A stretch of 64,000 nucleotides of DNA from Trueperella abortisuis (GCF_030811095.1 NZ_JAUSQL010000001.1:1488001-1552000); one strand, 5' to 3'. Shown: positions 25,008 through 34,601, numbered from the stretch's first letter. Notes: generated by a model from the letters alone, not told the origin. Numbers and translations are program-made.

Positions 25008-25444
25008 GCCTCATCAGCCTCCACCGTATCGGCCGGCGCGAAGTAGTCCGCCAAAGACGAGCGAGGCCCCTCCCCCACCGTCACGTCCTCGGGCAGTTCA
25101 ATGAGTGGGCAGTCGCCCCAGAGACGCTCGAGCGCGTAAAACTCGCGGTCCTCATCCTGCTGGACGTGCACCATAAGATTTCCGAAGTCGAGCAGAACCC
25201 AGTGGGCCTCCCCCTCCAGGCCTTCGCGGCGCAATCGCTTGACGCCGATCTTGTACATCGCCTCTTCGATATCGTCGACCAGCGCGCGCACCTGCCGCTC
25301 CGACGAGCCGGAGACGACTAGGAACGCATCCGTGATCACCAGCCGTTGGGACACGTCAATCGCCGTGATCGACGTCGCCTTCCCCGCAGAGGCGGCACGC
25401 GCCGCCACGATGGTCTGATCAATCGTTTCCGGTGTAGCTGTCAC
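25004..25444 (-). CDS. rsfS: Ribosomal silencing factor RsfS
   Basis: A protein of 146 residues that binds ribosomal protein uL14 and blocks subunit joining when nutrients are short. Family text: DAFLVVSGSSERQVRALVDDIEE, LEGEAHWVLLDFGNLMVHVQ and YALERLWGD. The acidic tail of about 30 residues is usual in actinobacteria. It follows nadD and a membrane protein gene and precedes the histidine phosphatase gene, the standard order. Confidence 0.95.
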   Translation of the reverse strand: MTATPETIDQTIVAARAASAGKATSITAIDVSQRLVITDAFLVVSGSSERQVRALVDDIEEAMYKIGVKRLRREGLEGEAHWVLLDFGNLMVHVQQDEDREFYALERLWGDCPLIELPEDVTVGEGPRSSLADYFAPADTVEADEA

Positions 25445-25457
25445 GGTGTCCTTTCAG

Positions 25458-26249
25458 TTACAGCAGCAGGGGTGCAAGATCGTTAACGACGCCGGTCAGC
25501 GGCTCGGATAGAAACGTCACGTTAATCCAAGAGCCGCCGAGGTAGCCGACGAGCGCGGCGATGAGTATAAGGATGATGAAGTTGAGCCAGGTTCGGCGCG
25601 GGGCTTCAACCTCGGTGTCCGGGGTGGATTCCGCCGTCTCTTCCTGGTTTGCCGGCTCGGCTTGCGCCTTCGTGGCGACGGGAGTCGCCACCTTCGGTTC
25701 GTCCTGCTTGGCCTCCTCCGCGCCGGCCTCCGTCTCGCGCTTGGTCATTGCCAGGAAGCGGTCGCGAAGGGAGTCTTCGTAGTCTTCGTCGTCGTCCGCG
25801 CCATCGGCAGGGGCCGGCTCGACAACAGGGGCCGGCTCGTCGGCGGGCTTCGCGTCCGTGCCACCACGCCCAGCCTCCGCCGGGGTCACGCCCCCAGGCG
25901 CGGGCGCCTCAGCCGCATCCGCGGGCTTGTGCGCGCCGACCTCCGGCTCGTCGGCCTCAAAGCGGTCAAAAACAGACTTGCGTTCGTGGTGAACCGGTTC
26001 GGCCGGCTCTGTCGGCTCGGCGGGGACCTGGACTGCTTCCATCGCCTGAGTGGGTTCCCCGACGTCTGTGCTCTCATCCCGGGTCTGCTCCTGCGCCGCG
26101 CGCTCGGCTAGCTCACGTAGCTCCTTGCGCGACGGGCGGCGAAGGCGCAGCTCCGTGGTGTCATAAACCGGCGGGGTGGCGGCGGGCGCGTCGAGCAGGC
26201 CCTGCTCGCGCATCTGGCGCCGACTCAGCCGTGGAGTATCCTCACTCAT
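25458..26249 (-). CDS. Acidic single-pass membrane protein between nadD and rsfS
   Basis: A protein of 263 residues from ATG 26249, which overlaps the nadD stop (ATGA); the longer frame to 26534 is a shadow inside nadD. A short basic N-terminus ([15 protein letters not shown], then [17 protein letters not shown]) is followed by about 150 residues rich in Glu, Ala and Pro, and one C-terminal hydrophobic segment ([18 protein letters not shown], about 225-245). The low-complexity region is probably disordered. Comparable membrane proteins lie at this place in many actinobacteria. Function unknown. Confidence 0.8.
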   Translation of the reverse strand: MSEDTPRLSRRQMREQGLLDAPAATPPVYDTTELRLRRPSRKELRELAERAAQEQTRDESTDVGEPTQAMEAVQVPAEPTEPAEPVHHERKSVFDRFEADEPEVGAHKPADAAEAPAPGGVTPAEAGRGGTDAKPADEPAPVVEPAPADGADDDEDYEDSLRDRFLAMTKRETEAGAEEAKQDEPKVATPVATKAQAEPANQEETAESTPDTEVEAPRRTWLNFIILILIAALVGYLGGSWINVTFLSEPLTGVVNDLAPLLL

Positions 26250-26977
26250 TCTTCCTCCTTGCCCTCCGGCTCGGTGGCGTGGATAGTCACCGGATCGAGG
26301 GAAGTAGTCGTGGCCTCGTTGGTTATATACAAATGATACTTGTTTATGTACTGCACTACGCCATCCGGCACCAAATACCACACCGGGACGCCCTGGCTGG
26401 CGCGGTAGCGGATGGACGTGGAGGAGATCGCCATAGCCGGAATATCGACGAGCGACACGGATCCCTCCGGCAGCCCGGACACGTCCAGCTCGTGCCCCGG
26501 GCGGTTGACGCCGACGAAGTGCGCCATCGCCCACAGCTCCGCGTTGTCTTTCCAGTCGAGGATCTGCGGCAGGACGTCCGCACCGGTGATGAAGTAGAGG
26601 TCGGCGTCGGGGTGGAGCTTGTGCAGGTCACGCAGCGTGTCTACGGTGTAGGTGACCCCGCCGCGCTCGATGTCTACGCGCGAGACTGAGAAGCGCGGGT
26701 TCGACGCCGTCGCGATCACGGTCATCAGGTAGCGGTGCTCGGCGAGCGTGACCTTGCGATCCTTCTTGAAGGGTTGTTCGCCGGTGGGTACAAAGATGAC
26801 CTCGTCGAGGTCATAGAAGTGTTGCACCTCGGAAGCTGCAACCAAGTGGCCGTGATGGATCGGGTCGAACGTGCCGCCCATGATCCCTATCCTCCGCCGA
26901 CGCCCCGGCTCTCCCGCCGGAGTTGGAATCTCGGGCAGGTCCTCGACGGCCCGCAGCCTCTCGTGCGAATCGGCCAT
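26246..26977 (-). CDS. nadD: Nicotinate-mononucleotide adenylyltransferase
   Basis: Transfers AMP to nicotinate mononucleotide in NAD synthesis. The protein has 243 residues, including an actinobacterial N-terminal extension of about 30 residues before [20 protein letters not shown], which holds the nucleotidyl-transferase GxFDPxHxGH motif. The second signature [13 protein letters not shown] follows near residue 190. It is the first gene of the nadD/membrane protein/rsfS/phosphatase operon. Confidence 0.95.
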   Translation of the reverse strand: MADSHERLRAVEDLPEIPTPAGEPGRRRRIGIMGGTFDPIHHGHLVAASEVQHFYDLDEVIFVPTGEQPFKKDRKVTLAEHRYLMTVIATASNPRFSVSRVDIERGGVTYTVDTLRDLHKLHPDADLYFITGADVLPQILDWKDNAELWAMAHFVGVNRPGHELDVSGLPEGSVSLVDIPAMAISSTSIRYRASQGVPVWYLVPDGVVQYINKYHLYITNEATTTSLDPVTIHATEPEGKEEE

Positions 26978-27057
26978 GTCTGTCTCCTTCTTTCGTTAGG
27001 TCAATTGAACCAGCAAAGCTCCCGGGCGTCGAGGTGACCACGAGTTTCTCTCATCTT

Positions 27058-27117
27058 CACGACGCCGCCCACCCCAACACGACGCCGCCGGAGTATGCCG
27101 CGTCCACGACGCCGCCC
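27058..27117. repeat. Three copies of CACGACGCCGCC in the nadD-trxA gap
   Basis: The 12-base unit occurs at 27058, 27078 and 27105 with spacings of 20 and 27. It lies in the 299-base space between the divergent nadD and trxA genes. It may be simple GC-rich repetition or a binding-site array. Confidence 0.4.
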
Positions 27118-27276
27118 GCCCCGGCCCGTAGGATCCAGCCGCACTCACTCAGAGCGGAAAACAAGGCTAGACAACCGTGGCGTAACGTATCCTTGGAATA
27201 AATCTGGAACGAAAGCGTTTGAGCCGCTGACAGTGAGAACGGTGTGCCTGTGTGCGCACCTAACGAAAGGAAATCG

Positions 27277-27642
27277 ATGGCAACCGTCACCGTGACTGCT
27301 GAGAACTTTAACGATACCGTGCGGGAGGGCATCGCCCTCCTCGACTTCTGGGCGGAATGGTGTGGTCCGTGCAGGCAGTTTGCGCCTACCTTCGAGGCCG
27401 CCTCCGAACAGCACCCCGACGTCACGTTCGGCAAGATCGACACCGAGGCAGAGGGAGAGCTGGCGCAAAAGTTCCAGATCATGTCCATCCCGACCCTCAT
27501 GATCTACCGTGATGGCATCCGCATTTACGAAAGCGCAGGCGCCCTGCCGCCGGCCGCGCTCGAGGACCTCATCACCCAAGCCAAGGCGCTGGACATGGAC
27601 GAGGTGCGCCGCCAGGCCGCCCAGCATGAGGCCCAGAACTAG
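27277..27642 (+). CDS. trxA: Thioredoxin
   Basis: A cytoplasmic disulfide reductase of 121 residues from ATG 27277 (AAAGGAAA seven bases before). The active site is FWAEWCGPCRQF, Cys29 and Cys32, and the cis-proline loop is SIPTLMIY. A C-terminal extension of about 15 residues (KALDMDEVRRQAAQHEAQN) is longer than in the classic enzyme. It stands alone, divergent from nadD, with a strong terminator behind it. Confidence 0.93.
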   Translation: MATVTVTAENFNDTVREGIALLDFWAEWCGPCRQFAPTFEAASEQHPDVTFGKIDTEAEGELAQKFQIMSIPTLMIYRDGIRIYESAGALPPAALEDLITQAKALDMDEVRRQAAQHEAQN

Positions 27643-27693
27643 GCGCCGCGGCTGAGAGGCCCCAGGGCCACCGCACTAAGGTCGCTAGGAATC

Positions 27694-27725
27694 AGGGGAG
27701 GCGAAGCAACCGCTTCGCCTCCCCT
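27694..27725. terminator. Terminator after trxA, bidirectional
   Basis: AGGGGAGGCGAAGC pairs with GCTTCGCCTCCCCT around a four-base AACC loop. It is shared by the convergent trxA and monooxygenase genes; the stem has 14 pairs and no long T run. Confidence 0.8.
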
Positions 27726-27815
27726 GTGATATGCCTGTGTGAGACTTCCCGGTGGGGGGCACCAACTATTCGACTCCCATCCCCGAGTACCGGGGCCGGG
27801 TCTGCTCTCTCTCGG

Positions 27816-28751
27816 CTAGTCCTGTTCGAGCTTGGCACGCGCCTCAATGAGCGGTAGCACGCCCTTAAGAACAGAGGCAAGGTCAGTGGGAAGTGACGCC
27901 GGGACGAGGATGACGCCATCGGCCGCGCCCAGCCCCACGTAGGACTCGATCGCATCGGCCACGTTGTAGACCGTGCCGAGCACGGAGGCAATGCCGGGGA
28001 ACAGGTCCGAATCGTTCATGTCCTCGATGAGTAGCGCCCGCTCCTCCGCCGCCGCGACGGATCGGGAGATGACCACACCGAGCTCCAGGAAGACCAGGAT
28101 ATTCTTGCCAAGCTCCTCACCCGCCGCCTTGATGGCGAACCGGGCGTTTCGCGCGGCATACGAGTCGCGCACGCGCAGGCGCACGATGTCGGCGATGCCC
28201 GCCACGATGGCGGCACGCTCGGCGGAGACTGCCGGGTCGGTGATGATCACGGTGATCCTCAGACCCGCCCGTCGGGCTCTGTCAGCTGCCTGCTGAATAC
28301 CGGCGAAGTCAGAATCGGTGTGAAGCGGGATCGTGATACCCGCCCACCCCTCGCCCTGTCTGGCAAGGATCTCAGTGGCTTCCCGGATCTGGGCTGGAGT
28401 GGCCTCCACCCCCGCGAAAATCCCCGCAGTCGACACCTCGGCGAGTTTGGCGGCCGTCCGGACGGCGTCGTGCGTGCAGTCGCGGGCGTCGACGTCGGTG
28501 CTGGTGAGGAAGCGCGAGTCGAGCGTGACGAAATCGATCCCGCCGGCGTGTGCTGCGCGGACTGAGGCGGCGAGCCGAGGGAAGTTCAGATAGTCGACGC
28601 ACGTCTCGAAGCCGACCGGCACGCTCGCCCCGAGGAGGGACAGATCGATGCCGATCCATGTGGTCGCAAGGGTGTCGCAGACGGGAGCGTCGACGTCGAC
28701 GGGTCTGGGCGTTTGGGTAAGCTGGCTGGGTACAGAGATTTCGACTGTCAT
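27816..28751 (-). CDS. Luciferase-like monooxygenase family protein
   Basis: A TIM-barrel protein of 311 residues with the order of flavin-dependent (FMN or F420) luciferase-like proteins: NFPRLAASVRAAHAGGIDFVTLDS near residues 55-80, TAAKLAEVSTAGIFAG, QGEGWAGI, and the C-terminal barrel end VADAIESYVGLGAADGVILVP. The sequence is divergent and somewhat short, so substrate and cofactor are uncertain. It follows a long gene-free leader with two palindromes and is not part of an operon with obg. Confidence 0.7.
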   Translation of the reverse strand: MTVEISVPSQLTQTPRPVDVDAPVCDTLATTWIGIDLSLLGASVPVGFETCVDYLNFPRLAASVRAAHAGGIDFVTLDSRFLTSTDVDARDCTHDAVRTAAKLAEVSTAGIFAGVEATPAQIREATEILARQGEGWAGITIPLHTDSDFAGIQQAADRARRAGLRITVIITDPAVSAERAAIVAGIADIVRLRVRDSYAARNARFAIKAAGEELGKNILVFLELGVVISRSVAAAEERALLIEDMNDSDLFPGIASVLGTVYNVADAIESYVGLGAADGVILVPASLPTDLASVLKGVLPLIEARAKLEQD

Positions 28752-28762
28752 TCTTATGTTCC

Positions 28763-29008
28763 TTAAATGGACCGCTTTTTGCGGTCAGCTACAAATATTT
28801 CTGGGGTATGTATCAGTGCATTCGCCAGGCGAACGTGAACATAAGATGGCGCGCAATAGCTACGTGGGAATGGATGGTAATAATGTCTCGAGCGATCATC
28901 GTCATTCCTTTCATGTACGCGGCGCACATATCGAGCCGAAGCCACTTTGACAACCGTGAATGAATATTCACCACCTTGTGTTGAATGAGTATTCATTTGG
29001 TTACTCAT
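28763..29008 (-). CDS. Possible short leader gene before the monooxygenase gene
   Basis: An 81-residue frame from ATG 29008, with GAGGGG eight bases before it, ending 11 bases before the monooxygenase ATG. The text (MSNQMNTHSTQGGEYSFTVV, then YVRRVHERNDDD) matches no family known to me and is rich in Arg, His and Tyr. It could be a regulatory leader peptide or chance. Reported for its good ribosome site and its position. Confidence 0.3.
   Translation of the reverse strand: MSNQMNTHSTQGGEYSFTVVKVASARYVRRVHERNDDDRSRHYYHPFPRSYCAPSYVHVRLANALIHTPEIFVADRKKRSI
28958..28997. promoter_or_regulatory. Paired palindromes GAATGAATATTCA / GAATGAGTATTCA
   Basis: Two 13-base direct repeats (28958-28970 and 28983-28995) that start 25 bases apart. 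The first contains the perfect palindrome TGAATATTCA; the second sits in the near-palindrome AATGAGTATTCATT. They resemble tandem operators. The AT content contrasts with the GC-rich surroundings. Confidence 0.5.
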
Positions 29009-29044
29009 GAAACTACCCCTCAGGTTACGCGCGGTCAATTAAAT

Positions 29045-29115
29045 GACGGCCAAAAACCGCGAAGAACACCCTTTGAGCCGCATTATCTCACTATTTGGAC
29101 GGCCGAAAACCGCGA
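29045..29115. repeat. Direct repeat GACGGCC(A/G)AAAACCGCGA, two copies
   Basis: Copies at 29045-29062 and 29098-29115 differ at one position and lie 53 bases apart, in the 640-base gene-free stretch 28752-29393 between the monooxygenase start and the obg stop. The rest of this stretch shows no gene I can support. Confidence 0.5.
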
Positions 29116-29393
29116 GATATCAAAGAAAACTCGCGCCCACCACGCGAAATTATGACGTTAGGCACGTCTTGGCCGTCTCACCCGGGTCGCAAGGGACCGC
29201 TCTCGGGACCTTTCTCCCAAATACGTCGCGGAAAAATGTCCACGAAGCCGACGAGAATACGCAACTTTTCTCATTGGCGCACTCCCACAGGGCGCATATT
29301 AATTCACCCAGGCTCACAGGCGCCGCCGATCGAAGGCCGTGGAAACCGGGGCGTTCCTCGCGAAAATCGACGGCGGCCACACGGCGCGATCGT

Positions 29394-30908
29394 TTAGCGC
29401 TCGCCGGGATCCGTCCACAGGCCGCTTTCACGATCCATCCACAGCTCCTGGCGAGCCTCTTCCTTGGCGTCCATCCGCTCGTGGAAGGCGGCTTTGCGCT
29501 CACGACGCGTGGCACGGGTGTTCTGGTCAAGCCGGGCATCGGTGCCACGCGGAGAAAGCAACTCGGCACCCGTCGAAACCGTAGGCTCCCAGTCAAAGAT
29601 GACCCCGCCGTCCTCCGGACCGATCACCACCGTGTCGCCCTCCTTCGCACCCATCCGCATGAGCTCCTTCTCCACGCCGAGCAGATTGAGCCGGTCAGCC
29701 AGGTAACCCACGGCCTCGTCGTTGGAAAAGTCGGTCTGGTTAACCCAGCGCTCGGGTTTACGCCCACGAATCTGATAGAAGGGCCGCCCGCCCTTGGTAT
29801 GCGCCGTGATGGTGAAGCCGGCGTCGTCCTGAGCCACCGGGCGAATGATCGGACGCGCCTGCGGCACGATGTCGGTCGCTCGGATCTCCTCCACGATCTC
29901 AGCCAGCGCGAAGCCAAGCTCACGCAGGCCACGTCGGGTGAGCGCCGAGACCTCAAAGACACGCAGGCCCCGAGCCTTCAGGCCATCGCGCACCAGCTCG
30001 GCCATGTCGGCAGCGTCTGGCATGTCGAGTTTGTTAAGCACCACCACGCGCGGGCGCTCCATGAGCGGCACGCGGTCCTCCATCGGAGGAATCTGATCGG
30101 CGTAGGCGGCGAGCTCGGCCTCGATCACGTCGAGGTCACGAAGCGGGTCGCGCTCGGACTCAAGAGCCGCACAGTCGATGACGTGGGCAATGACAGCGCA
30201 CCGTTCAATGTGCCGAAGGAACTCATGCCCAAGCCCCCTGCCCTCGGAAGCGCCGGGGATAAGGCCCGGCACGTCTGCCATGGTGAAGCGAACATCGCCC
30301 GCCTGAACCACGCCGAGGTTCGGAACCAGGGTAGTGAAAGGGTAATCGGCGATCTTCGGCCGAGCCGCGGACATGGCCGCGATGAGCGAGGACTTGCCGG
30401 CCGACGGGAAGCCGACCAGGGCGACGTCGGCCACAGACTTCAGCTCCAGTACGAGGATCCGCTCCTCCCCGTCCTCCCCCAGCAGAGCAAAGCCGGGCGC
30501 CTTGCGTTTCGGGGATGCCAGGGCCGCATTGCCAAGTCCGCCATACCCCCCAAGTGCGGCCACGAACTCCTCACCTTCCCCCACGAGATCGGCCAGAATG
30601 TTGCCGTCGACGTCCTTGACCACCGTTCCCGACGGGACCTCCACCACCAGGTCTTCGCCACGACGACCGTGGCGCATGTCGCCCTCGCCCGGTTTGCCGT
30701 TCTCGGCCTTGAGGTGAGGCGAATGGTGGAGCGAGAGCAACGTCGATTCCTGGGAGGAGACGCGCAGGATCACGTCGCCGCCGTGGCCGCCGTTCGCGCC
30801 GTCGGGCCCGCCAAGCGGCTTGAACTTTTCCCGACGCACCGACGTCGCGCCGTTGCCGCCCTTGCCTGCCGAAACATGCAGGGTCACTCGGTCCACGAAG
30901 CTTGCCAT
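29394..30908 (-). CDS. obg: GTPase Obg (CgtA)
   Basis: Ribosome-assembly and stress GTPase of 504 residues. The glycine-rich Obg domain opens with [21 protein letters not shown]; the G domain has Walker [14 protein letters not shown], switch [16 protein letters not shown], and [10 protein letters not shown]-terminal OCT domain ([10 protein letters not shown] through [11 protein letters not shown] and [21 protein letters not shown]) is followed by an actinobacterial basic/acidic tail. It comes after rplU and rpmA on the minus strand with a terminator-like hairpin between. Confidence 0.96.
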   Translation of the reverse strand: MASFVDRVTLHVSAGKGGNGATSVRREKFKPLGGPDGANGGHGGDVILRVSSQESTLLSLHHSPHLKAENGKPGEGDMRHGRRGEDLVVEVPSGTVVKDVDGNILADLVGEGEEFVAALGGYGGLGNAALASPKRKAPGFALLGEDGEERILVLELKSVADVALVGFPSAGKSSLIAAMSAARPKIADYPFTTLVPNLGVVQAGDVRFTMADVPGLIPGASEGRGLGHEFLRHIERCAVIAHVIDCAALESERDPLRDLDVIEAELAAYADQIPPMEDRVPLMERPRVVVLNKLDMPDAADMAELVRDGLKARGLRVFEVSALTRRGLRELGFALAEIVEEIRATDIVPQARPIIRPVAQDDAGFTITAHTKGGRPFYQIRGRKPERWVNQTDFSNDEAVGYLADRLNLLGVEKELMRMGAKEGDTVVIGPEDGGVIFDWEPTVSTGAELLSPRGTDARLDQNTRATRRERKAAFHERMDAKEEARQELWMDRESGLWTDPGER

Positions 30909-30943
30909 GATTCCCGCCTCCGAAAAACTGCCAGTAGAGCTGC

Positions 30944-30975
30944 AAAAAGGGGTGGAAGGCTAGGCCCTCCACCCC
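30944..30975 (-). terminator. Terminator between rpmA and obg
   Basis: On the minus strand GGGGTGGAGGG pairs with CCTTCCACCCC around a short loop, followed by TTTTT. It is a good intrinsic terminator or attenuator for the rplU-rpmA transcript, with obg partly downstream. Confidence 0.8.
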
Positions 30976-30990
30976 AATTATTAAAAAGGC

Positions 30991-31245
30991 TTACGCCTGC
31001 GCCAACACGCTAACCGTCTTGCGGTTGCGCTTGACGCCGAACTCCACCACGCCCGACTCGAGGGCGAACAGGGTGTCGTCCTTGCCGCGGCCAACATTGG
31101 CACCCGGGTGGTACTTGGTGCCACGCTGACGAACGAGGATCTCGCCAGCATTGACGGACTGACCACCGAAACGCTTGATACCGAGTCGCTGCGCATTGGA
31201 GTCGCGACCATTGTGCGAGGAACTGGCGCCCTTCTTATGTGCCAT
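30991..31245 (-). CDS. rpmA: 50S ribosomal protein bL27
   Basis: 84 residues with the typical start [22 protein letters not shown] and the [20 protein letters not shown] core. It sits between rplU and obg. The N-terminal region is the mature type with no cleaved leader of the Firmicutes form. Confidence 0.97.
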   Translation of the reverse strand: MAHKKGASSSHNGRDSNAQRLGIKRFGGQSVNAGEILVRQRGTKYHPGANVGRGKDDTLFALESGVVEFGVKRNRKTVSVLAQA

Positions 31246-31289
31246 CTGTAGTCCTTCTTTCCTGAAAAAAGCTCGTACTTGATGCCGAA

Positions 31290-31595
31290 TTAGGCGATCT
31301 CAAGAACCTTGAGACGGGTAAGCGGCTGGCGATGCCCCTGACGCTTGCGGTAGCCCGTCTTGTTCTTGTACTTGACGATCGAAATCTTCGGACCCTTCTC
31401 GTCACGAACGATCTCGGCGGTAACCTTGGCGGAAATGCCATCGGCAGCAGTAGTGATCTTGTCACCGTCGACGAGCATGATCGGCTCAAGCTCGACCTTG
31501 TCGCCAGCTTCGCCGTCAATCCTGTTCGTAACCACGATGGACCCGACGGACACCTTTTCCTGGCGGCCGCCTGTCTTAACAATCGCGTAAACCAC
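31290..31595 (-). CDS. rplU: 50S ribosomal protein bL21
   Basis: 101 residues from GTG 31595 ([19 protein letters not shown]); the open frame upstream to 31658 has no ribosome site. The end [19 protein letters not shown] is typical, including the conserved GHRQPxT loop that contacts 23S rRNA. It is the first gene of the rplU-rpmA-obg run. Confidence 0.97.
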   Translation of the reverse strand: MVYAIVKTGGRQEKVSVGSIVVTNRIDGEAGDKVELEPIMLVDGDKITTAADGISAKVTAEIVRDEKGPKISIVKYKNKTGYRKRQGHRQPLTRLKVLEIA

Positions 31596-31754
31596 GTTCA
31601 GCTCATCTCTGTCGATTGGTGCACGTCTCCGTGCTCTTGAAAAATTGAGTGCGCTCAATGCGCCGAGTTACAAGTTTACTGAGAAGACTCGCTACGAACA
31701 AGTCCGTTGGGCGCGACGATCACCACACTCTCGCGGCGTGTCGCGCCCAACGCC

Positions 31755-34175
31755 TCACTTCTCAGACTCGTCCTTCGCCGGGAAGGTCATGATTGCCGAA
31801 GCGTTCGAGCTAGGGGTGATCGTCCCCGACGACGAGACACGACGACGGCGACGCGGCTTTGTCGGCTCCGCCTGCTCGCCCGTTTTCTCTGGGCGTTCCT
31901 GCTTGGCCGACGACGCCCCGCGCTTCCGCGTAGCCTTGTCGGTCTTACCGGTCGCCTTCTCAGCGGCGGACCCGGACTTGTCAGCCGATTCCTCCTCCGG
32001 ATTCTCGGCCGGCGTCTCGGCCTCCTCGGCCTTGTCCGTGGCCGTCGAACGCGCTCCACCTGTCCGGCGCCGGCCGGAGCCACGCGAGCGCGAGCCCTTC
32101 GGCTTCTCCTCCGTCTGCCCCGACGGTTCGGCGTCGTCGTCGGACTCGTGCTTGGAAGAGGCAGCGGCGGCGATGTTGGCGAGGGCCGCGCGGACCTCCT
32201 CGTGCTTGGGATCTTCCTCAGCCACCGCCGGACTTGCCTGCTGGCGACGCGGATTGACGCGCGGATTCTGCGCCTCCGTCTCACCGCGCTCGACGGGATG
32301 CTCGTGGGTGATGTACCCGCGCCCGTCGCAGCACTCGCAGGTGGTGGAGAAGGCCTCGACAAGGCCCTGGCCCACCCGCTTGCGGGTCATCTGCACCAGC
32401 CCGAGCGAGGTCACCTCGGCCACCTGGTGGCGGGTGCGATCGCGGCCCAGGCACTCCACCAGGCGGCGAAGCACGAGGTCGCGATTCTCCTCCAGGACCA
32501 TGTCGATGAAGTCGATGACAATGATGCCGCCGATGTCGCGCAACCGCAGCTGGCGCACGATTTCCTCAGCGGCCTCGAGGTTGTTGCGGGTGACTGTCTC
32601 CTCCAGCGAACCGCCGGCGCCGGTGAACTTGCCGGTGTTGACGTCGATCACTGTCATGGCTTCGGTGCGGTCAATGATGAGCGAGCCGCCCGAGGGTAGG
32701 AAGACCTTCTGGTCGAAGGCCTTGGCAAGCTGCTCGTCCACGCGAGAGGCCGCGAAGATGTCCTTCTCGCTCGTCCAGTGTTCGAGGCGGTCCATCAGCT
32801 CCGGCGAAAGCTCCTCGACGTAGTCGTGGATGGTCTGCCACGCCTCGTCACCCGAGACTTTCAACTCCTTAAAGTCCTCGTTGAAGATGTCGCGCACGAC
32901 GCGTACGGCCAGCTCCGGCTCGCTCTTGAGCATGGAGGGGGCGTTCTTCGTGGACTTCGATTTGGCCTGGATGTCGGCCCAGGCTTTGACCAGCCGGTCA
33001 ACGTCGCTTCGGATCTGGTCCTCGGTGGCACCTTCGGCGGCCGTTCGGACGATGACGCCGTGCTCGGAGGGCACCACGCGCTTGAGGATTTCCTTCAGGC
33101 GCGCGCGCTCCTTCTCCGGAAGCTTTCGAGAGATGCCCGTCATCGAGCCGTCCGGCACGAGCACAAGGTGGCGCCCGGCAAGTGTAACCTGACCGGTGAG
33201 GCGGGCCCCCTTGTGGCCGATCGGGTCCTTGGTGACCTGGACGAGGACCGTGTCGCCGCTCTTGAGCGCGTCCTCGATTTTGCGCGGCTTGCCGTTCATG
33301 CCCACCGCGTCCCAGTTGACCTCGCCGGCGTACAGCACAGCGTTGCGGCCCTTCCCGATGTCGACGAACGCGGCCTCCATGGAGGGAAGCACGTTCTGCA
33401 CGCGGCCGAGGTAGACGTTGCCAACCATCGAGGTCTGCGTGTGGCGGGCCACGTAGTGTTCGACCAGTACCCCGTCCTCGAGGACGGCGATCTGGTTGAG
33501 GCCATCCTGTTCGCGCACGAGCATCGTGCGATCCACGGCCTCGCGACGCGCGAGATATTCGGACTCGGAGATCGTTGTACGACGACGCCCGGCGCGCCGA
33601 CCTTCCTTCCTGCGGCGCTTCTTCGCCTCCAGGCGGGTGGAGCCCTTGGGTGCGGTCACCCCGTCGTCGGCCTCCTCGGAGCTACGCCGGCGACGACGCC
33701 GCCGCACGGTGGTCGACGAGTCCGACTCGTCGTCGTGGGCCTTGTCGGTCTGATCCTGCGAAGACGCGGATTCCTCCGGCTCTGCGGCCGCGGAATCCTT
33801 CGAATTCTTGGCGGCTTTGGACTCCTTGGACGCCTTCTGGCCGCCCTTGGATTCGCCCGTCTTGGCCTCGGATTTCGCCTGACGCCGAGACCGCTTCGGG
33901 GGCGCTTCCTCGCCGGTGTCTTCCGAGGCACTATCATCGGAGCGCGCGGCAGAGCTGGACTGCGCCTGCTCCTCGGTGGACTTTCGTCCCCCGCGCCGGC
34001 CGCGTCGGCTCTTGGACTTGGTGGTCTCATCCTCGGTGGAGTCGGGAGTCGGAGCGTCGGCGTCGTCGTTGCGGCGCTGACGGCGAGTGCGCACGGCCCG
34101 CGTCATGTCGGGCTCCTGGAAGAGAAGAGTGGTCATGGGCGCAACGTGTGCGCGCCCTTCGGCATCGTCTGCCAT
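31755..34175 (-). CDS. rne: Ribonuclease E/G family protein
   Basis: An 806-residue endoribonuclease that starts mRNA decay and rRNA processing. The arrangement is actinobacterial: a long basic/acidic disordered N-terminus (about 1-215), an S1-like domain (MVGNVYLGRVQNVLPSMEAAFVDIG), the catalytic DNase-I-like domain with IVIDFIDMVLEENRD (two metal-binding aspartates), the zinc-link CECCDGRGY, and a low-complexity Arg/Glu C-terminus. AGGGGA precedes ATG 34175. It is adjacent to rplU in the same direction, with 96 bases between. Confidence 0.95.
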   Translation of the reverse strand: MADDAEGRAHVAPMTTLLFQEPDMTRAVRTRRQRRNDDADAPTPDSTEDETTKSKSRRGRRGGRKSTEEQAQSSSAARSDDSASEDTGEEAPPKRSRRQAKSEAKTGESKGGQKASKESKAAKNSKDSAAAEPEESASSQDQTDKAHDDESDSSTTVRRRRRRRSSEEADDGVTAPKGSTRLEAKKRRRKEGRRAGRRRTTISESEYLARREAVDRTMLVREQDGLNQIAVLEDGVLVEHYVARHTQTSMVGNVYLGRVQNVLPSMEAAFVDIGKGRNAVLYAGEVNWDAVGMNGKPRKIEDALKSGDTVLVQVTKDPIGHKGARLTGQVTLAGRHLVLVPDGSMTGISRKLPEKERARLKEILKRVVPSEHGVIVRTAAEGATEDQIRSDVDRLVKAWADIQAKSKSTKNAPSMLKSEPELAVRVVRDIFNEDFKELKVSGDEAWQTIHDYVEELSPELMDRLEHWTSEKDIFAASRVDEQLAKAFDQKVFLPSGGSLIIDRTEAMTVIDVNTGKFTGAGGSLEETVTRNNLEAAEEIVRQLRLRDIGGIIVIDFIDMVLEENRDLVLRRLVECLGRDRTRHQVAEVTSLGLVQMTRKRVGQGLVEAFSTTCECCDGRGYITHEHPVERGETEAQNPRVNPRRQQASPAVAEEDPKHEEVRAALANIAAAASSKHESDDDAEPSGQTEEKPKGSRSRGSGRRRTGGARSTATDKAEEAETPAENPEEESADKSGSAAEKATGKTDKATRKRGASSAKQERPEKTGEQAEPTKPRRRRRVSSSGTITPSSNASAIMTFPAKDESEK

Positions 34176-34196
34176 AAATATCCCCTAGCGGAGGCT

Positions 34197-34317
34197 GTGT
34201 GTATCCACGCCTCACTGGTGTCAGGTCGCGGCGAGAGCCGCGGAAGCTTTACTCACGAACCTGCCCGGCTGCACGCACCTGCGGCGCACGGGGCAAGCTC
34301 TTCGGGTGGATACACAC
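34197..34317 (-). ncRNA. Structured 5' leader of the RNase E/G gene
   Basis: A perfect 12-base inverted repeat (GTGTGTATCCAC at 34197-34208 and GTGGATACACAC at 34306-34317) would close a 97-base domain just before the rne start; the 3' arm ends 21 bases from the ATG. An inner hairpin CGCGGC-GAGA-GCCGCG lies at 34230-34246. RNase E controls its own mRNA through the 5' leader in other bacteria, so a similar role is plausible. Confidence 0.45.
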
Positions 34318-34396
34318 CCGATCCGCACCTATTGTTGCACATTTGTCCCTCGCGCGCTTGAGGTGTGACCCGGCGAGCTTCTCGGGCCACGCAGCC

Positions 34397-34410
34397 GGGA
34401 CTAAAGTCCT
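34397..34410. promoter_or_regulatory. DosR/DevR-type box upstream of cydA
   Basis: GGGACTAAAGTCCT matches the core GGGACTWWAGTCCC of the mycobacterial DosR consensus at 13 of 14 positions. It lies about 190 bases before the cydA start. A DosR-like regulator is encoded at 42776. Confidence 0.7.
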
Positions 34411-34601
34411 ATCCGAGCGCCGATCGGCCGCAGGCAGTACAAATTGTTACATGTAGCACTTTGGAACCATTCCGAGTTTGCGACGCATTTGGTCCCAGGT
34501 GTGCGTTAAACTTTTATCACACAGGTGGGCACGTAGTGATGCTTGCCCACGGCATCTAACACACAGGGCTAGCACAGCCCCACACAAGAAAGGCGACTTC
34601 T

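Noticed and set aside
26250..26534. N-terminal extension of the acidic membrane protein
   Set aside because: It lies inside nadD in another frame; ATG 26249 with ATGA overlap is the natural start.
29043..31013. Long plus-strand open frame of 656 codons
   Set aside because: It lies almost wholly opposite obg, which has complete family motifs; it is a GC-rich shadow.
32778..34361. Plus-strand open frame of 527 codons
   Set aside because: Shadow of the RNase E/G gene; no ribosome site and no family text.
34497..34526. GTGTG ... CACAC inverted repeat before cydA as a Rex site
   Set aside because: The spacing between TGTG and CACA is about 14 bases, where Rex sites have about 8.
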